A stretch of 64,000 nucleotides of DNA, from positions 3,417,001-3,481,000 of the forward strand of contig JAJTWR010000159.1 in NCBI GenBank assembly GCA_021613335.1. Reading direction: 5' to 3'. This DNA is from Whitmania pigra. Lineage: Eukaryota > Annelida > Clitellata > Hirudinida > Haemopidae. Shown piece after piece: positions 41,005-54,317 of this stretch. Below the pieces are notes generated by a model that was given only the letters and a program-made list of their open reading frames with translations, had not been told where the DNA came from and did no database searches. The translations under genes were made by a program, and so were the position numbers. Each line of letters starts with the position of its first letter. Position 1 is the first letter of the stretch.

Positions 41005-41100
41005 CTGCTACCGCAGCGGGGTTCGAATCCGCGCTGCCATATTGAGAGGCGCAGTCTTAACCGTTTATTAGTGTTATTCAATGAACACGAGCAAACTTTA
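40985..41100 (-). mobile_element. tRNA-like SINE, family B, inverted
   Basis: Read on the minus strand: CTGCGCCTCTCAATATGGCA, then GCGGATTCGAACCCCGCTGC. It matches the copies at 30735 (+) and 1058 (-). Confidence 0.6.
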
Positions 41101-41104
41101 CATT

Positions 41105-41750
41105 TTACTCCAAAGCGATTGCTGGGATCTGCATGTATTCAATCCTTTAGTTCGATGCCTATCAACCAATCATCATTAAATGTCTGATTGTACCATGCTT
41201 TAGCTTTCTTACAAGGTGGATCGACACTGCTAGCAACTGGAGAAACAGCGTTACCGTCCGTTGTCCAAATAAAAATCAAAGTTCAATGTAGTCAGCGCAA
41301 AGACGGCGGAAAAGACAGAAGTCGGTTGTGACAAAAATTCTGTGACAGGTGACCTCTGAACTTGATCATCAACTTGTTGCTTCCTTCTTCTTGGTGACCT
41401 CTTTATTTGTTATTTTATTTTTATTATTTTTTTTAAATTTTATTTTTTAAATTTTCTCTTTGAACAACTTTTTGACTTCTTCACTTTTTTTCTGTCCTAA
41501 GATCTTTGCTTCAGTTCACTTTATTGTTTTTGATTGTTTAATTGAATTATTATTTCTGTCTCCTGGTTATCCCAGGATTTTTGGGAACTTTTCCTTAACT
41601 TGTTGTTGTCCCCAACATCATGTCCCTTGTAATAAATAGTTTTCTAATTTGATCAACACTGGTTTTCTTTTTGAATTATCAATCCTTTCATCCATTCTAA
41701 ACATTTCAAATTATTTATATGATAATAATTATAGTGATGATAAAAACGTC
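41105..41750. other. Non-coding stretch
   Basis: No gene or repeat recognised apart from a T-rich run near 41400-41500. Confidence 0.5.
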
Positions 41751-41753
41751 TTA

Positions 41754-41820
<67 letters not shown>

Positions 41821-41822
41821 CA
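41751..41822. repeat. TTA microsatellite
   Basis: (TTA)n, about 24 triplets. Confidence 0.95.
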
Positions 41823-41965
41823 TCGCATGATTGTATTTATTGTTTTCCGTTAATGCAGCTCAATAACAGTCCATTTAACAGTTCCTTAGACTTTGCCTTC
41901 ACCCACTAATTTTCTACACCTTCATAATCTCCAACAACAATATTCCTGCCATTCCAACTGGATCA

Positions 41966-42348
<383 letters not shown>

Positions 42349-42379
42349 TGGAATTGTTTCACGAACTTTCCAGCTCCTC

Positions 42380-42640
42380 TTCTACGATTTCTTCTGAGCC
42401 AATAAAATCGGTTCGTTTGAGTGTGTCGATTCAGTTAGCGAGCAAAATGCATTGATGCATGTTTAATGCATGGGGCAGACCATCAATTCGTGGCCTTACT
42501 GCGCGTTATCCACGATGCTAATTATTATTAGCGGAAGTGACCTGTTACTCGGTGTGACGTCATTGGAGTGAATGCCTCGGATGGAAGTATAGAAAAGGTG
42601 TGCTTGCAGAACTGAATTTTAAAATTCCAGGTGGGCCGTT
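42380..42640. promoter_or_regulatory. Candidate cis-regulatory block
   Basis: High-complexity DNA between repeats holds a near-palindrome GCTAATTATTATTAGC (paired homeodomain-type TAAT cores), a TGACGTCA CRE word and AATGCATTGATGCAT. No coding frame fits. Function is inferred only from site clustering. Confidence 0.3.
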
Positions 42641-42649
42641 AAATACCTG

Positions 42650-43134
42650 GATTGAATAGTGAAATGAAGAAGTTCAGAGGACTTATAGAACCTTCTCTAT
42701 TTGAACTCAACTTCTTTCCCTTTGACGCATTAATTCACGTATTAGTGGATAAATTAATTATATAAATTGTTGTTATTATACAGGTAAATTAGTACAAAAT
42801 AACATTTCGTATAAATAAATATTTTTATGTTAATTAGTACGACGATATGTGAGATGCTGCTGCATCATGTTTGATTGTTGTACCCTCTCAACTTGTACCC
42901 TCTTGCATTGTTAAAATATTTAAATATTAAAGTATCGAAACATTAAAATAGCAAATAAAATATTTCTTAAATTAATTTAAAAAGTTCAGAGGTGCTTTAT
43001 CGAAGACTTGTCATCAGCCGCAGATGATGCTCTGATGATGAGTTTATAATCAATCAGGTGATTTCTTTGTCGTTATCCTCCAACACTCTCATGTCTTCCA
43101 CTCCTCCGACAATCCCTCAATCCATCCTCGTGTG
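42650..43134. other. Non-coding stretch
   Basis: AT-rich. Nothing recognisable. Confidence 0.5.
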
Positions 43135-43250
43135 AATTTAAATATGTGTATTTATAATATTATAATTTAAATATGTGTATTTATAATATTATAATTTAAA
43201 TATGTGTATTTATAATATTATAATTTAAATATGTGTATTTATAATATTAT
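43135..43250. repeat. Perfect 29-bp tandem repeat, four copies
   Basis: Four identical units starting AATTTAAATATGTGTATTTA, at 43135, 43164, 43193 and 43222. Confidence 0.96.
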
Positions 43251-43259
43251 AATAATTTC

Positions 43260-44139
43260 TAGTAAAATATAATATTTTAAAACATCATTTTATAACCTTG
43301 GTAATGGCTCTCCATTATTCGGGATTTTAGTGCCAGTCCACCATTTTGCTGAATTTCTGATTCCCACTTTATTACGTCTGCTTTATGAAGGCGGGTAATT
43401 ATTTTTTTTTTTTTTTGCAACAAATGGCATGACATTTCGTGACCTGCTAATGATAAAGCGTTCATTTATTTTTAGAAATACGTCATCAGTAATTCAATTC
43501 ATATTCATATTTATTAATGCATTATTATTATTTATTTTTATTTTTATTTTTATGATTGTACTGTAATTCAGGAACAAGTATTTATAAATTATAAGCTATG
43601 AATTGTATGTGACATTGTAGCACAACAACTGATGGGTTATTGATGTGAACGGAATGAACATTATAATGAGTTAATTATTAAGAGAAAAAGGTTAAATTAA
43701 TGAATAATGAATTAAATAATAAACAGAAATTTTAATACACAATCAATAATAGCAATAATTCCATTGATTTAAATGTTATTGACATGTTATTATTACACAA
43801 ATTTAATATTAATTAAATATTTGACAGAGAATAATGTTACATCATGTTGAATTTTGTAACCAATTCAACTATTTGACGTTCAAGACTTGAAAGTACAATT
43901 TGGATGATTGGTTGTACTGAGTCACAAGTACAACCGATTAAAAATAATTAATTTCACCTGGCCTGTCTGCGTTTCTCTTTCCTTCGTTGAAACTTAATCT
44001 TTCTATCTTTGAAAAGTTCGACTCAAAGTCGCAAGTTTATGGCATACTTGAGCAGTAAAAATGTTGAAACCTAGAAAGACATTCATCATGACATCTCATC
44101 GATATTTGAGTTGAGTTTTGAATATTTCACAATCAAGAG
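43260..44139. other. Non-coding stretch
   Basis: AT-rich. No gene recognised. Confidence 0.5.
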
Positions 44140-44370
44140 GTTGGCGTGCGAGTTGGCTCAGTGGGTTGCGTGCCTGAGAACGGCGGTGAAGGCAACAGTC
44201 GTTACGTGTCGTGTTCGCAACCCAGCTCGCACCGCCAGTGGATATAAATGGTGGATCGATTAAGAAGTGCCTTCAAGTCCGAATCATCTTAGTTATGCAA
44301 CGGACTATAATCAAATAAATAAAGAAGTGCATTCACATCCTGTTCGGATACATAAAGCACTCAAAAAAAT
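44140..44370 (+). mobile_element. tRNA-derived SINE, family A, most complete copy
   Basis: An A-box-like TGGCTCAGTGG at 44154-44164 and a B-box-like GTGTTCGCAACCC at about 44211-44223 sit in a GC-rich head. A body with TAAATGGTGGATCGATTAAG and AAGTGCCTTC follows, then GTTATGCAACGGAC and ATAAATAAA. The tail is shared with family B. Minus-strand relatives lie at 49505 and 52722. Confidence 0.75.
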
Positions 44371-44374
44371 CGGC

Positions 44375-45745
44375 TAAATACAAATACAAAAATATTTAAG
44401 ATGTAATATCTTAATCATAATTGATAATTTCAAATATTTCAAAGTTTCTGCTGAAACAGATGTTCCACCCGGTGAAAATTAATGTTTCAATTTATTATGA
44501 AAGTATAAAATTATAAAATTATAAAATTGTATGCGTTGATGTTTTGATTAAAGATTTGAGAGGTTTTGTAAAACTTATTCCCGACTAATCCGACCAGATG
44601 GGCTCCATCTTAATTCGGCATTAATGACGACTGGCGAGCAATTTAAAGCGTGGATTGTGACAAACAGGTTGCAGCAATAAAATGGAGATGCATGTGTTTC
44701 TCTTCAGTGCTGACATTTGCAAACTTCGTCCAGTGTTAAGACCACTTAAACATGCGTACGTTCCATTTTCCTCACGAATGACAAGGCAATATTGCCTTTC
44801 AAATATTTTTATCAGGCACGATCTATCAATAATTTTCTGATAAAAGGGGTCGCCGAATAAAACCCTTTGCCTTCATCTATAAATATTGATTGACAATTAA
44901 AGTTGGGATCATTAGTTTTCCAATACAAGGTCCGAACATTCACATACACAAACACACACACAGTCCGACATTTGTGATAAATTTCTTCACACACACACAA
45001 ACACACACCGACACAGAGCAATTCATTTTTGAGGCCTCAATTTAGGTCGAGGCGGCGCATCAGTGGCTGAACGTGTTTTCTCGAGGACTTGGACATTTGT
45101 TATCCGTGAAGATGAACACGAGGATGAAATATTGCTGATGTCAGTCAAATCTTGTTTGTTCTCATTCTAAGATTTAAGAATGAGTGTCATGTGTCACGCC
45201 ATTTTAGTTTAATTCGTGTAACTGGTGAACTTTTAATCGATGTTCACATTGTTATGGTTTTAAAATTATTCATTTATCTTAAAATTATTTATTTTCAAGA
45301 ATTTTATATTTATTAAATTTTAGTTGATAATATTTTGTATTGACTTTAAAGTTCCAATAGAATGTTTAAAAACATTCAATTAATGTTTATCATTTGCAAC
45401 TCCAATGCTTGTCTCATTTCTCATCGCTTTCATGTTGAGGTCATCTAGCGCTCAAATAATGGTTCATGGTTTGGTAATAATGTTTAGATTAATAAAGAAA
45501 TAACTTTATTCAAAAATATTTTCAGAACTACAAAAATGGAATATATTTAGATATTTAAATTAAATTTCCTCAGCTTATTTGATTGACAGGTAAGTTGATT
45601 GTGTTGTGGCAATGAGAAGTACTAAGAGTCATGCAAATGGATTATTTGCTGTCATCCATGAATCTTTCAATCCTTCGGTTTTTTGCAAGGAATAGTGATT
45701 GACAACTGAAGTTCTGGATTTGGAAAGTTAATAATGTGAAGTTAA
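44375..45745. other. Non-coding stretch with a CA-rich patch
   Basis: Contains (CA)n at about 44940-45010 and a GC-richer block at 44570-44720. No gene seen. Confidence 0.45.
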
Positions 45746-45749
45746 TATT

Positions 45750-45790
45750 GGATAATAATAATAATAATAATAAGAATAATAATAATAATA

Positions 45791-45833
<43 letters not shown>

Positions 45834-45838
45834 TAATA

Positions 45839-45899
<61 letters not shown>

Positions 45900-45900
45900 C
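45750..45900. repeat. AAT microsatellite
   Basis: (AAT)n with a few slips. Confidence 0.96.
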
Positions 45901-45904
45901 TCGA

Positions 45905-46539
45905 ATGTCATTAAGGGAACCTTTCCTGAGTGGACACGTGACTTTTCTTTCTGGTTTAAGAGCAAGCATGTCAGAAAAAGTTCGATAGGATTTCGGCATC
46001 AATTTATCAAAGGAAATTCGTTGTTACTTTTAATAATTTATTATTCTTTATACGTTAAAAAATATTGTCATAATATTTGTTTTATATTTCAATAAATCTC
46101 AAAATCTTCAAGTGTTGTGATTGTATAATAATAATAATAATTTCACAGCAGCAACTACATTTTCAATGTTCTTGTAATATTCAAGAAATTCTTAAGTCAT
46201 TCAAAACAAATAAAAAACCCAATTAGGCAACAAATTCCTGCATCTTCAGCAGATTACGGTTTATCTGTCCACGATGCTTTCAGGATTTTTAAATTTCATT
46301 TATTCATTCCAAACTTTTTTTTTATCTTGAATCGAGTTTTAAAGCACTTTTGCCCCATTTAAAATGCCCATTTGATCTCTTAAAAAACATGTGACATAAA
46401 CTGATTTAAATAAAATTTTGTTCTAATTATCTGCTACAATTTATTGGTCTTAAATAGTTAACACATGTAATTTATTTAGCTAAAGTAGTTAAATTAGCTA
46501 AAATAAATACCTAAACACGCAGAAACAGCGGATGACAGA
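45905..46539. other. Upstream flank of RGK
   Basis: AT-rich. A CACGCAG/A word near 46519 could be a splice acceptor joining an upstream non-coding exon to the coding exon. No TATA box is clear. Confidence 0.35.
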
Positions 46540-48680
46540 ATGAACGCCAAATTCTCGAACCTGAGAGACAGTTGTAGCAGCAGTTTGAGCAGCCTGAACA
46601 GTCTGCCTCATCGACAGCACAGCAACAGGTTGAGTTGCAAAAGGCTGCAAATCTTTCCTGCTGATTCAACCGAAGACCTCAAGAAGGACATGAAAGAACT
46701 TCTGAAGATGGATGATTTCGACGAATGTAGAGCGCGAGCAAATAGCGGTGGCAGTTTGTACGGAGTTCTCAGGAAAAGAGTACTTCAGAGGGGAGGCGTC
46801 ACTGCTTCCAGTTTCAAGGAACAACCATCATCCATTGCTTCTCTTCTGCCATATTCTACCACCTCGTCTGTCGCTGAAAAGCAACGTTCCAGGAGTATGA
46901 TCCACCGAGGAGTTTCTCCTGTAACTGGAAAAGACAAAGGCATCCTGATGGTCATGTGCGAATACACGGAGAAAAAGCGAAAGTTGCACGGACAGGAGAT
47001 GATCAGGAGGCACTCGGCTGCAGTTCTTCAGTCATGCCAAAGACAAAATTCAGTGAAAAAGCCGTCCAATCTCATGATTCCAACTCAGCAATTCTTGAAA
47101 CCGATTTCTCCAGTTCTTCCTTTGTGTTCAAACACTCATCGATCATCGATTCAAAACCAACGACTTCAAGGACTCGAAGATGCTGACAACTTCCCCAGTC
47201 ATCGTCTCAAGAGGACGCTTACTCCTGGCAGGTACAGCAGGTGTCGCTCCAGGCCAACAAGCGTTTCCTTTACTCCTCAGCTCCTCTCTGTTCCTCCAGA
47301 TTCAAATCCCAAGGTGACCATCGATGCCCCAGAGTTCGAAAAACGAAACTTCCTCCTTCCGCCGACTGATCCCCAAGGTCCAGTCCTTCCACACCGCCCT
47401 TCCGTCTCCTTCCAGACCCCCGAACCATCAGCCTTACATACTCCGCCGACGGGCAAAAACTCCGCCCGCTTCTCAATAGTTTCCAACACTCCTGTCATGA
47501 CTTTTTGCAGGCGTAGGTCCTTTTCATTGACGCAGGAAGGAGCCCTGGTCAATGATGGAGATGAGATGATCACCATACCCACAAGTCCAGCTACCCTGGG
47601 AACTCCTGGAGAAAACCAGGTCCCATCACCTACCCTTTCTCTTCCCATGGAGGGAGATTTCATTCCAGGAGTTTGTTATGGAACGGCTCAGCGTTCCAGA
47701 ACTGCCAGCATATTTTCCAGTTTGTTTCAAGGTTGTTTTTTCATCGTTAAAGGTTGATGAAATACCAACAATAAGTAAATTTTGCATTTTGATTTCAATA
47801 CTAGTTGTGTTTTTATGAAATGAATGTTTGATATAATAGCGTTAAAGTTGTTGACGAAAGATCGAATGAGTGATGGTTTGAAATTCAAATGAAGGAGAGC
47901 AGAGTGCAGGCAGTTTGCAGAACCTTTCCACAACCAACTTCAACTCCTCCTCACGACCTTCCACTTCCTCCTTCCAAAAGTTTGCCCCTCAGAGGCAGCC
48001 CTCCCTTTCGCCACGTGCCAACGTGTTCAGAGTCCTCATGCTTGGGGGGCCTGGTGTCGGCAAAACCGCCCTGGCGCAGCAGTTTGTCACGTCAGAGTAT
48101 ATGGCTGCAGAAAACACGAGCTTCGGTAAATTGTTGTTTCGTTTCAATATGAATTTAGAGAAAGTTTTAAAAAGAAAATCATTTAGAGAGACTTAAGATT
48201 CTCCTCAAAGGGGACATGGTGGATTGTATGTCTTCGTATCATAGAAAATCAGTTTCCATTCCCAGTAATTTCATAGCCACTAATGAATGGGTGTCTGACA
48301 TGTTACTCTCACTTGTCAGAATTGTTATTCGTCACTTCCAGCAATTCTCTTCCGGTGTTTCCTGCACTATCGACAGGTGGAATGAAATGGAATAATACCT
48401 GAAATTTTAATTCAGGTGCAATTAAATTCGTGATTTTAAAAAAGCGATAGGCCTCTGATCTTTCTGATATTTGAGACCCAAAATCGCATTTGAAATTCTA
48501 GACATGGTTGGAAAACATGGACAGAGACAAGATAAAAAAAGACGATTTTTTTTTAATTTATGTCGAATTTGTCTTTTTTTAATCGATCTAAATCTCTTAA
48601 CAAATTATTTCATGAGCAACCACAAGTTGATATTCTACAAATCATATTTATTATTATTATTATTATATTATTATTATTAT

Positions 48681-48749
<69 letters not shown>

Positions 48750-48794
48750 GTTATTGTTATTGTTATTGTTATTATTATTATTATTATTATTATA

Positions 48795-48838
<44 letters not shown>

Positions 48839-48857
48839 TATTATTATTATTATTATA

Positions 48858-48891
<34 letters not shown>

Positions 48892-51800
48892 CATCATTAT
48901 CATCATTATTATTATTATTATCATTATTATCATTAGTACTCTCTAAAGTTGTTCTTTTCGTTGGAAAACATCTCAAATAATTTCCCAATTGGACGTGTTT
49001 TCTAAATATGCGAGAATGAGGCTCCGTTGTTGTTGTTGTTTTGCATGTTGTTGTTGTTGTTGTTGTTGTCGTCGTCGTCGTTGTTGATGATGCATTGCCG
49101 TTGTTGTTGTTGTTTGAGCAGGCAATAACAAATCAATCCAACATTTCCTGCTTTTATCAACGGGACTCAAATCTTTATGACGTTAGCAATTCCAACGGAA
49201 ATTAAACGGGACGCCACGTGGGATGAGGAAGTCATGATGATGATTGCCGACGGTTATTAGAACTGTCCCGGAACAATCCAGATGTCGTTGGTGCTCATTG
49301 ATTAGAGGCGTAGAATATTCTAGAAGCCTGACAGATTTGAATCATGAACTCCCATCACGAACACCTTGAATTACACCTTGATTACCTGAGAAATCACCTG
49401 CAGATCACGTTTTGAGGGGTTTCTGAGATGGTTTTTAAAAGCAACTAATGGAAATATTATGTATTTTTAAATATTTAGTTTTATTTTAGATTATATTTGT
49501 ACTTGTATTTAGCCTATTTTTTGAGTGCCTTATATATCCGAATAGGATGTGAAGGCACTTCTTAATCGATCCACCATTTATATAGCGCCCCTACCCGAGG
49601 GGGCTCCATGGCGGTGCGAGCTGGGTTGCGATCACGACGCATTACGACTGCTACTTTCGCAGCCGTTCGCAGGAAGGCAATCGTCTGAGCCAACTTGCAC
49701 TTGCTAAATATATGTAGATATATACTTGCAATCAAGAAATAAAAAAAAAATAATTTTATTCACTTAATTAATTATGTCTTTGTCCGAGCAAAAAAAAGTG
49801 TTTCAACATAGAAGAACTTAGTAGAAACATTGATTCAAAAATGTTTAGTAAAGGAAAATGTATTGAAATTTATTTAGATGAATATTAATCAGTTGAGAGA
49901 ATGGATGAATTAAGAAATGTTGATCGAATTTAAAGAAATGTTGATTTGCTTTTAAGACTTCAATTTCTTTCTCGGAGAACATTCCTCACTTCTCACAATC
50001 TTCCACTACTTCGTGTCTTCAACCATGTTCCATCTTTAAGACATGGAACGTGGTATTGATAATGATGGAAGCTTACTGTTTTACGAAACATTAGGAAGAT
50101 TTAGAACAAATTATCTTAGATACATTTATAATTTTTCAAAAACGTTTCTTTGTTACTAATTTATTAACTCAAAATTTACATTAATTAAACATAGATAAAA
50201 AGTGTAAAATAATTTATTTTCAAAGACACCATTTCGGCTTCAATGCAGCTTATTATGAAGTACCGAAGCCTTGAAATTTAAGGCTTTTGTGCAAGACGCA
50301 GAAATATTCAATTTGACGGTTTTTCCTTTTGTTGAAAAAAAAAACATAAATGAAATTTTCAGAATTTAATCAAGAAAGTAGTTAAATATTTATAAAACTC
50401 TCATCACATATATATCTCAGAACGAATAATCTTCAAAAAATTTAAATATTCGAAATTTATTAAAAGTGTTCGAAGAAAAACCAGTTTAAGCTACGATTTC
50501 GTTGGCAAACATAAAACAAATCTTCGTTAAAAAATGTTCTTTTCCGAGAAGTTCCGAGACTATCGTATCGATGTTGTCGTAAATTGACGTAGATCAAGAT
50601 GCACAACCCAAATGGCAGTGGATCAAGCCACCAAAGCCACTCCGGGCGATGATAAATATTAAGTTACTTCAAGTTCGAGGAACAAACTAAATCTCTTTCG
50701 TTTCATTAGCTGATGACGATGGACCTTTTGCATTTTTCACTGAGTCAACAGTAAATGCTTTGATTATAAACATTCTCAGAATACGAAAAAATGTCTAAAT
50801 GAGTCTAATTGATTAGTTGTAATTTAACCAAATGAATGCAACATATTTTATTCAACAAAAACTGAAAAAATGCCTGCCATTAGAATTACAGAGCCATTAA
50901 GCCATCGTTCAGACCGTAAGATTACTTTTGATGGTAGAAATTTATGAAATGTTGAAACGTAATTTTCGAAACAGGGGATGGTTATAAATTCTTAAAACGG
51001 CCTTCATTCCTATCTCCTAATTCTCAGAATATCAGGTTCGAGAAAGTTCGACAAAATAATCGGATTAAAGTTATTTGCGAAGTTTCTAAATGCACGAGAA
51101 TATCGAGAAATAGATTGGACAAGCAGTGAGAAACGCAATGGAAGCCAAAGAAAACATTGAAGGTTTAGAATGCTTCACATTCACTTTTACATTCACTTTT
51201 TGTCCTCCTAAAATTCAATTATCTAAGGATTGCTTTGCTCTTGTTCGCCTTTGTGAAGACTCCATTGAAGAAAGAGATAGGAAGTCAAAGCTTTAGAAAA
51301 GATAATGTTTACTTTGTCTGCAAATGCTTTGAATCGTTTTTGCAGGAATGTTTCGGTTGAAATATTTAACAATTTATTGCACTTCTGATTGAACAGGTTG
51401 GTTGAAATGGTTGATAATTCGCGATCGATTGATTCAACCAAGGTTTGAATGATTCGTCTGGTGAAAATGACGTCACAAGAAAAGCAAGATTGGAGAAGTG
51501 AATGGGATGGTGGAAGATCAAACAGTTTTCCAGATGAAAAATCCTTTTCAAAATTTATTCATGGGAAATATATTATAAAGTATGTTCAAGATGAATTTAT
51601 TCTCGAAAATCCTCTCCAAGAAAATGACGCAATCTATTTTATTTTTATGAATTAATTATTTTTATTGCCAACCCACCGTCGTGTAATAAATAATAATAGT
51701 ATTAAATAATGATGATGGTGATGATGATGATGACGTTAACGATGACGATAATGATGCATTTCCAACAAACATTAGTAACAATAACAATGCACAGTGATTC

Positions 51801-54317
51801 ACACAAGCATAAGTTAAATAAACTCTTTCAATTGACTTTTCCCTCTCGAGACGTGACCAGATGTTGAAGGAAATGAACGCATTTGTTTATATTTTGGCGA
51901 CCTACCCCGCATGCAGCCATCTTTATGCTCCTCAGGAATTCACTCCACGTGTCCTCTGAAGAATGCAAATAATGCAGCATGGCTACTTTATGGTGATGCT
52001 CTAATGTTCGTATGGTTGCTCTGGAAATATTAGCTCTACCTAAGAGCTATGAAAAGATGATATCCTATTTTTAAAGAATATTGTCTCTAAATATTTAAAT
52101 TGATGTCGAGTTAAATTGTTTTTATACATTTTAGGCCTCTGTATATCTTATAAATGCTAATTCATTGCATTACCATTGCTAATTAATTATTCCTTCATTT
52201 AAAATCATTTTTCTCAGTGGAAAACAATCATTCTATCTATCTTTAACGTCTTGAACCCTTTAACCTGGTCTACGACGTTGACAGGGTCATGATCTGTACG
52301 TAATGACCTGACAATAATTTTTTGTTCGCCAGATGACGGGATAGCCATACCCATTCCCATCCTCTTGGAAGGGGAGGAATCTGTTCTTGAGTTCATCGAT
52401 CTACCCTATACAGGGGTGAGACGTTTGACTTATGCATTTTCATATTTTCTTTACTTTTTTAAAATCTAAATATATTTGGATTTAAGTTTTTAAGTTTATG
52501 TAGGACCTGCTGCTGTTGATGATGGCTGTTGTTGTTGTTATTATTTTTTTTCCAAATTATTATCATAAGTGATAATAAGTGGGTGCGTGTCAGATAATAT
52601 TCCCAATTAAGTTTGCTCGCTTTTCTCAACTTGTCATTTTTTCACTGGGTTGCAAAGTTGAAATTTAAAATGAAAACATAAAATGTACCATATTGTTAAA
52701 TATAAGATAATCTGATCTTTTGAGAGCATTATGTATCCGGACATGATGCGAAGGCACTTCTTAATCGATCCACCATTTATATAGCCCCTACCCGATGGCG
52801 CTCCCTGACAGTGCAGGCTGGGTTGCTAACACGACACATAACGACTGTTGCTATTACCGCAGCATGCAAGATCGCTACCCATTGGGCCAACCTGCACGCC
52901 TATGATTAAACCATTTTAAAGCTCTTTTATTAAAATTATTTTCTAAAAATCCAGCCATTTTAAAACAGTCGCAAAACGGAGTAAAGCCTTTGTTGCGCAA
53001 AATAATCTATGGAGAATTGAGAAAATAAAATGATATGTTGAACATGTCTTCGATAACCGAATAAACTTGGGTGCTATAAACATGGTCCTAAGCCGTTAAT
53101 AAATTCTACACGCGCAAGCAATTTTAACGCACAGAACGATTATTTGAATAAAAGAATATAAAAAGACCAGTCTGCTGTTTATGACGTTTGAGAATTCACG
53201 ACGATTATAAAAGCAAATGTGAATAGTATTATTTACGCAGAAGTTCTTACGACTGTTAATTTGTTCTGAATGGACAGGGAAAAGAAGGAATTATTTGTTT
53301 ACTGAAAACAATTAAAGTCGATAATTAAAAGCTAATTGTTATATAAACTACTCATTCAAGGTAAAATTAGATATGATAACTGAACTAATTTTTAAAAAGT
53401 GGTTCAACTTAGAAAATGTTTAAAAAATTATTTCACTCAAACAAATATTTTCAGACATTTTTTTGTTTCGTTCAGTTCTATTTGTCGACTCAGGCATTAT
53501 TGTTAACTGTCAAGAACACTTTTTAATTCATTCGTCAAGTGCCATATGATTTTTTTTATTCATTCCCCAGGAGTTGGACACGTGGTGCGAATACGAGGTT
53601 GATGGGTACATAATCGTGTACTCAATAACGGACAGGAGATCGTATCAAAAAACTGTGGATTTGTTATACAGCATCAGAGAAGGTGGTGGAAACTCGAAAC
53701 AGGAATCCAAGAAACCAATCATCGTCGTGGCCAACAAAAGTGACCTCGAGAGGTCAAGAATTGTTGGCAAGGAAGGTCAAGCCGATCTAAATTGTTTAAA
53801 TGGTTGAAAAAGCAAACTTTATCAAAATTCTATGCTGTGTGCTCTAATAAAATCAGGAACACTTACTACTTTATTCAAATGCTTTTACATTACATGACTT
53901 TTTTAAACTATTGAAATAGAACTTCGAAATCCTTCATAAAGAGAAATAATTTTATTTCTCGTTTCGCTTCTCACAAAACTCATTCCACAAAAATCTTTTA
54001 AATCGTCAGAAGGAAGAACGTTAGCGGAAATGTACGGAAGCAAGTATATCGACGTGTCAGCCATTTTGAACCACAAAGTGGACGATCTGTTGGTAGGCAT
54101 CTTGAAACAAGTCAGACTCAACCAGAATGCTGCCCTCGCGAGCGCCCAGACTGATCCTGGCAAGAAATCACCTCATTCCAATCGACTACAATCGCGAGAT
54201 GACTCCGGTGAAGTCGGCTGCTTTTCCAAATCTAAACATTCTCTGCTGACCAGACTCGTCAGGAGGACTTCCAGAAGGAAAAGGTCAAGGTCATGCGAGA
54301 ATCTACTGAGGTTGTAG
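46540..54317 (+). CDS. RGK: RGK-family Ras-like GTPase with long N-terminal extension
   Basis: Five coding exons with agreeing phases: 46540-47731, 47910-48125, 52333-52415, 53571-53775 and 54010-54317 (TAG), 667 residues. Exon 1 encodes about 397 Ser/Pro/Arg-rich residues with basic-Ser motifs (CRRRSFSL, RSRTAS). The G domain has the P-loop MLGGPGVGKTAL, the G4 motif VANKSDL and the G5-like YIDVSAI. In place of DTAGQE the G3 position reads FIDLPYTGELDTW. The short third exon (ILLEGEESVLEFIDLP) lines up with the family's VDGEE-x-L strand. The C-terminus has a basic Ser-rich segment and ends SCENLLRL, matching the RGK CxNLxxL signature, with no CaaX box. RGK proteins (Rad, Gem, Rem) bind calcium-channel beta subunits, calmodulin and 14-3-3 and suppress high-voltage calcium current. 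The 4.2-kb intron holds SINEs and a microsatellite. Exon 1's donor (AAG/GTTGTT) is weak. Confidence 0.92.
48646..48935. repeat. TTA microsatellite inside the RGK intron
   Basis: (TTA)n with a (TTG/TTA)n island and several slips. It gives polyI/Y/L frames that are not genes. Confidence 0.96.
49021..49115. repeat. TTG/GTC microsatellite in the RGK intron
   Basis: (GTT)n broken by (GTC)n. The minus strand gives a polyQ frame that is a by-product. Confidence 0.9.
49505..49705 (-). mobile_element. tRNA-derived SINE, family A, in the RGK intron
   Basis: The inverted copy has AAGTGCCTTCACATCCTATT, TAAATGGTGGATCGATTAAG, GCAACCCAGCTCGCACCGCC and a head containing TTGGCTCAGACG. It is clearly related to 44140. 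Confidence 0.75.
49740..51700. other. Intronic sequence of RGK
   Basis: AT-rich, with no recognised exon or element. The small frames at 51223-51655 have no supporting splice context. Confidence 0.5.
52722..52905 (-). mobile_element. tRNA-derived SINE, family A, in the RGK intron
   Basis: An inverted copy with AAGTGCCTTCGCATCATGTC, the shared TAAATGGTGGATCGATTAAG core, and a diverged head. It lies in the intron between 52415 and 53571. Confidence 0.75.

Noticed and set aside
44140..44225. A genuine tRNA gene
   Set aside because: A- and B-box-like words are present, but there is no cloverleaf with a recognisable anticodon arm. The block repeats elsewhere with a SINE body.
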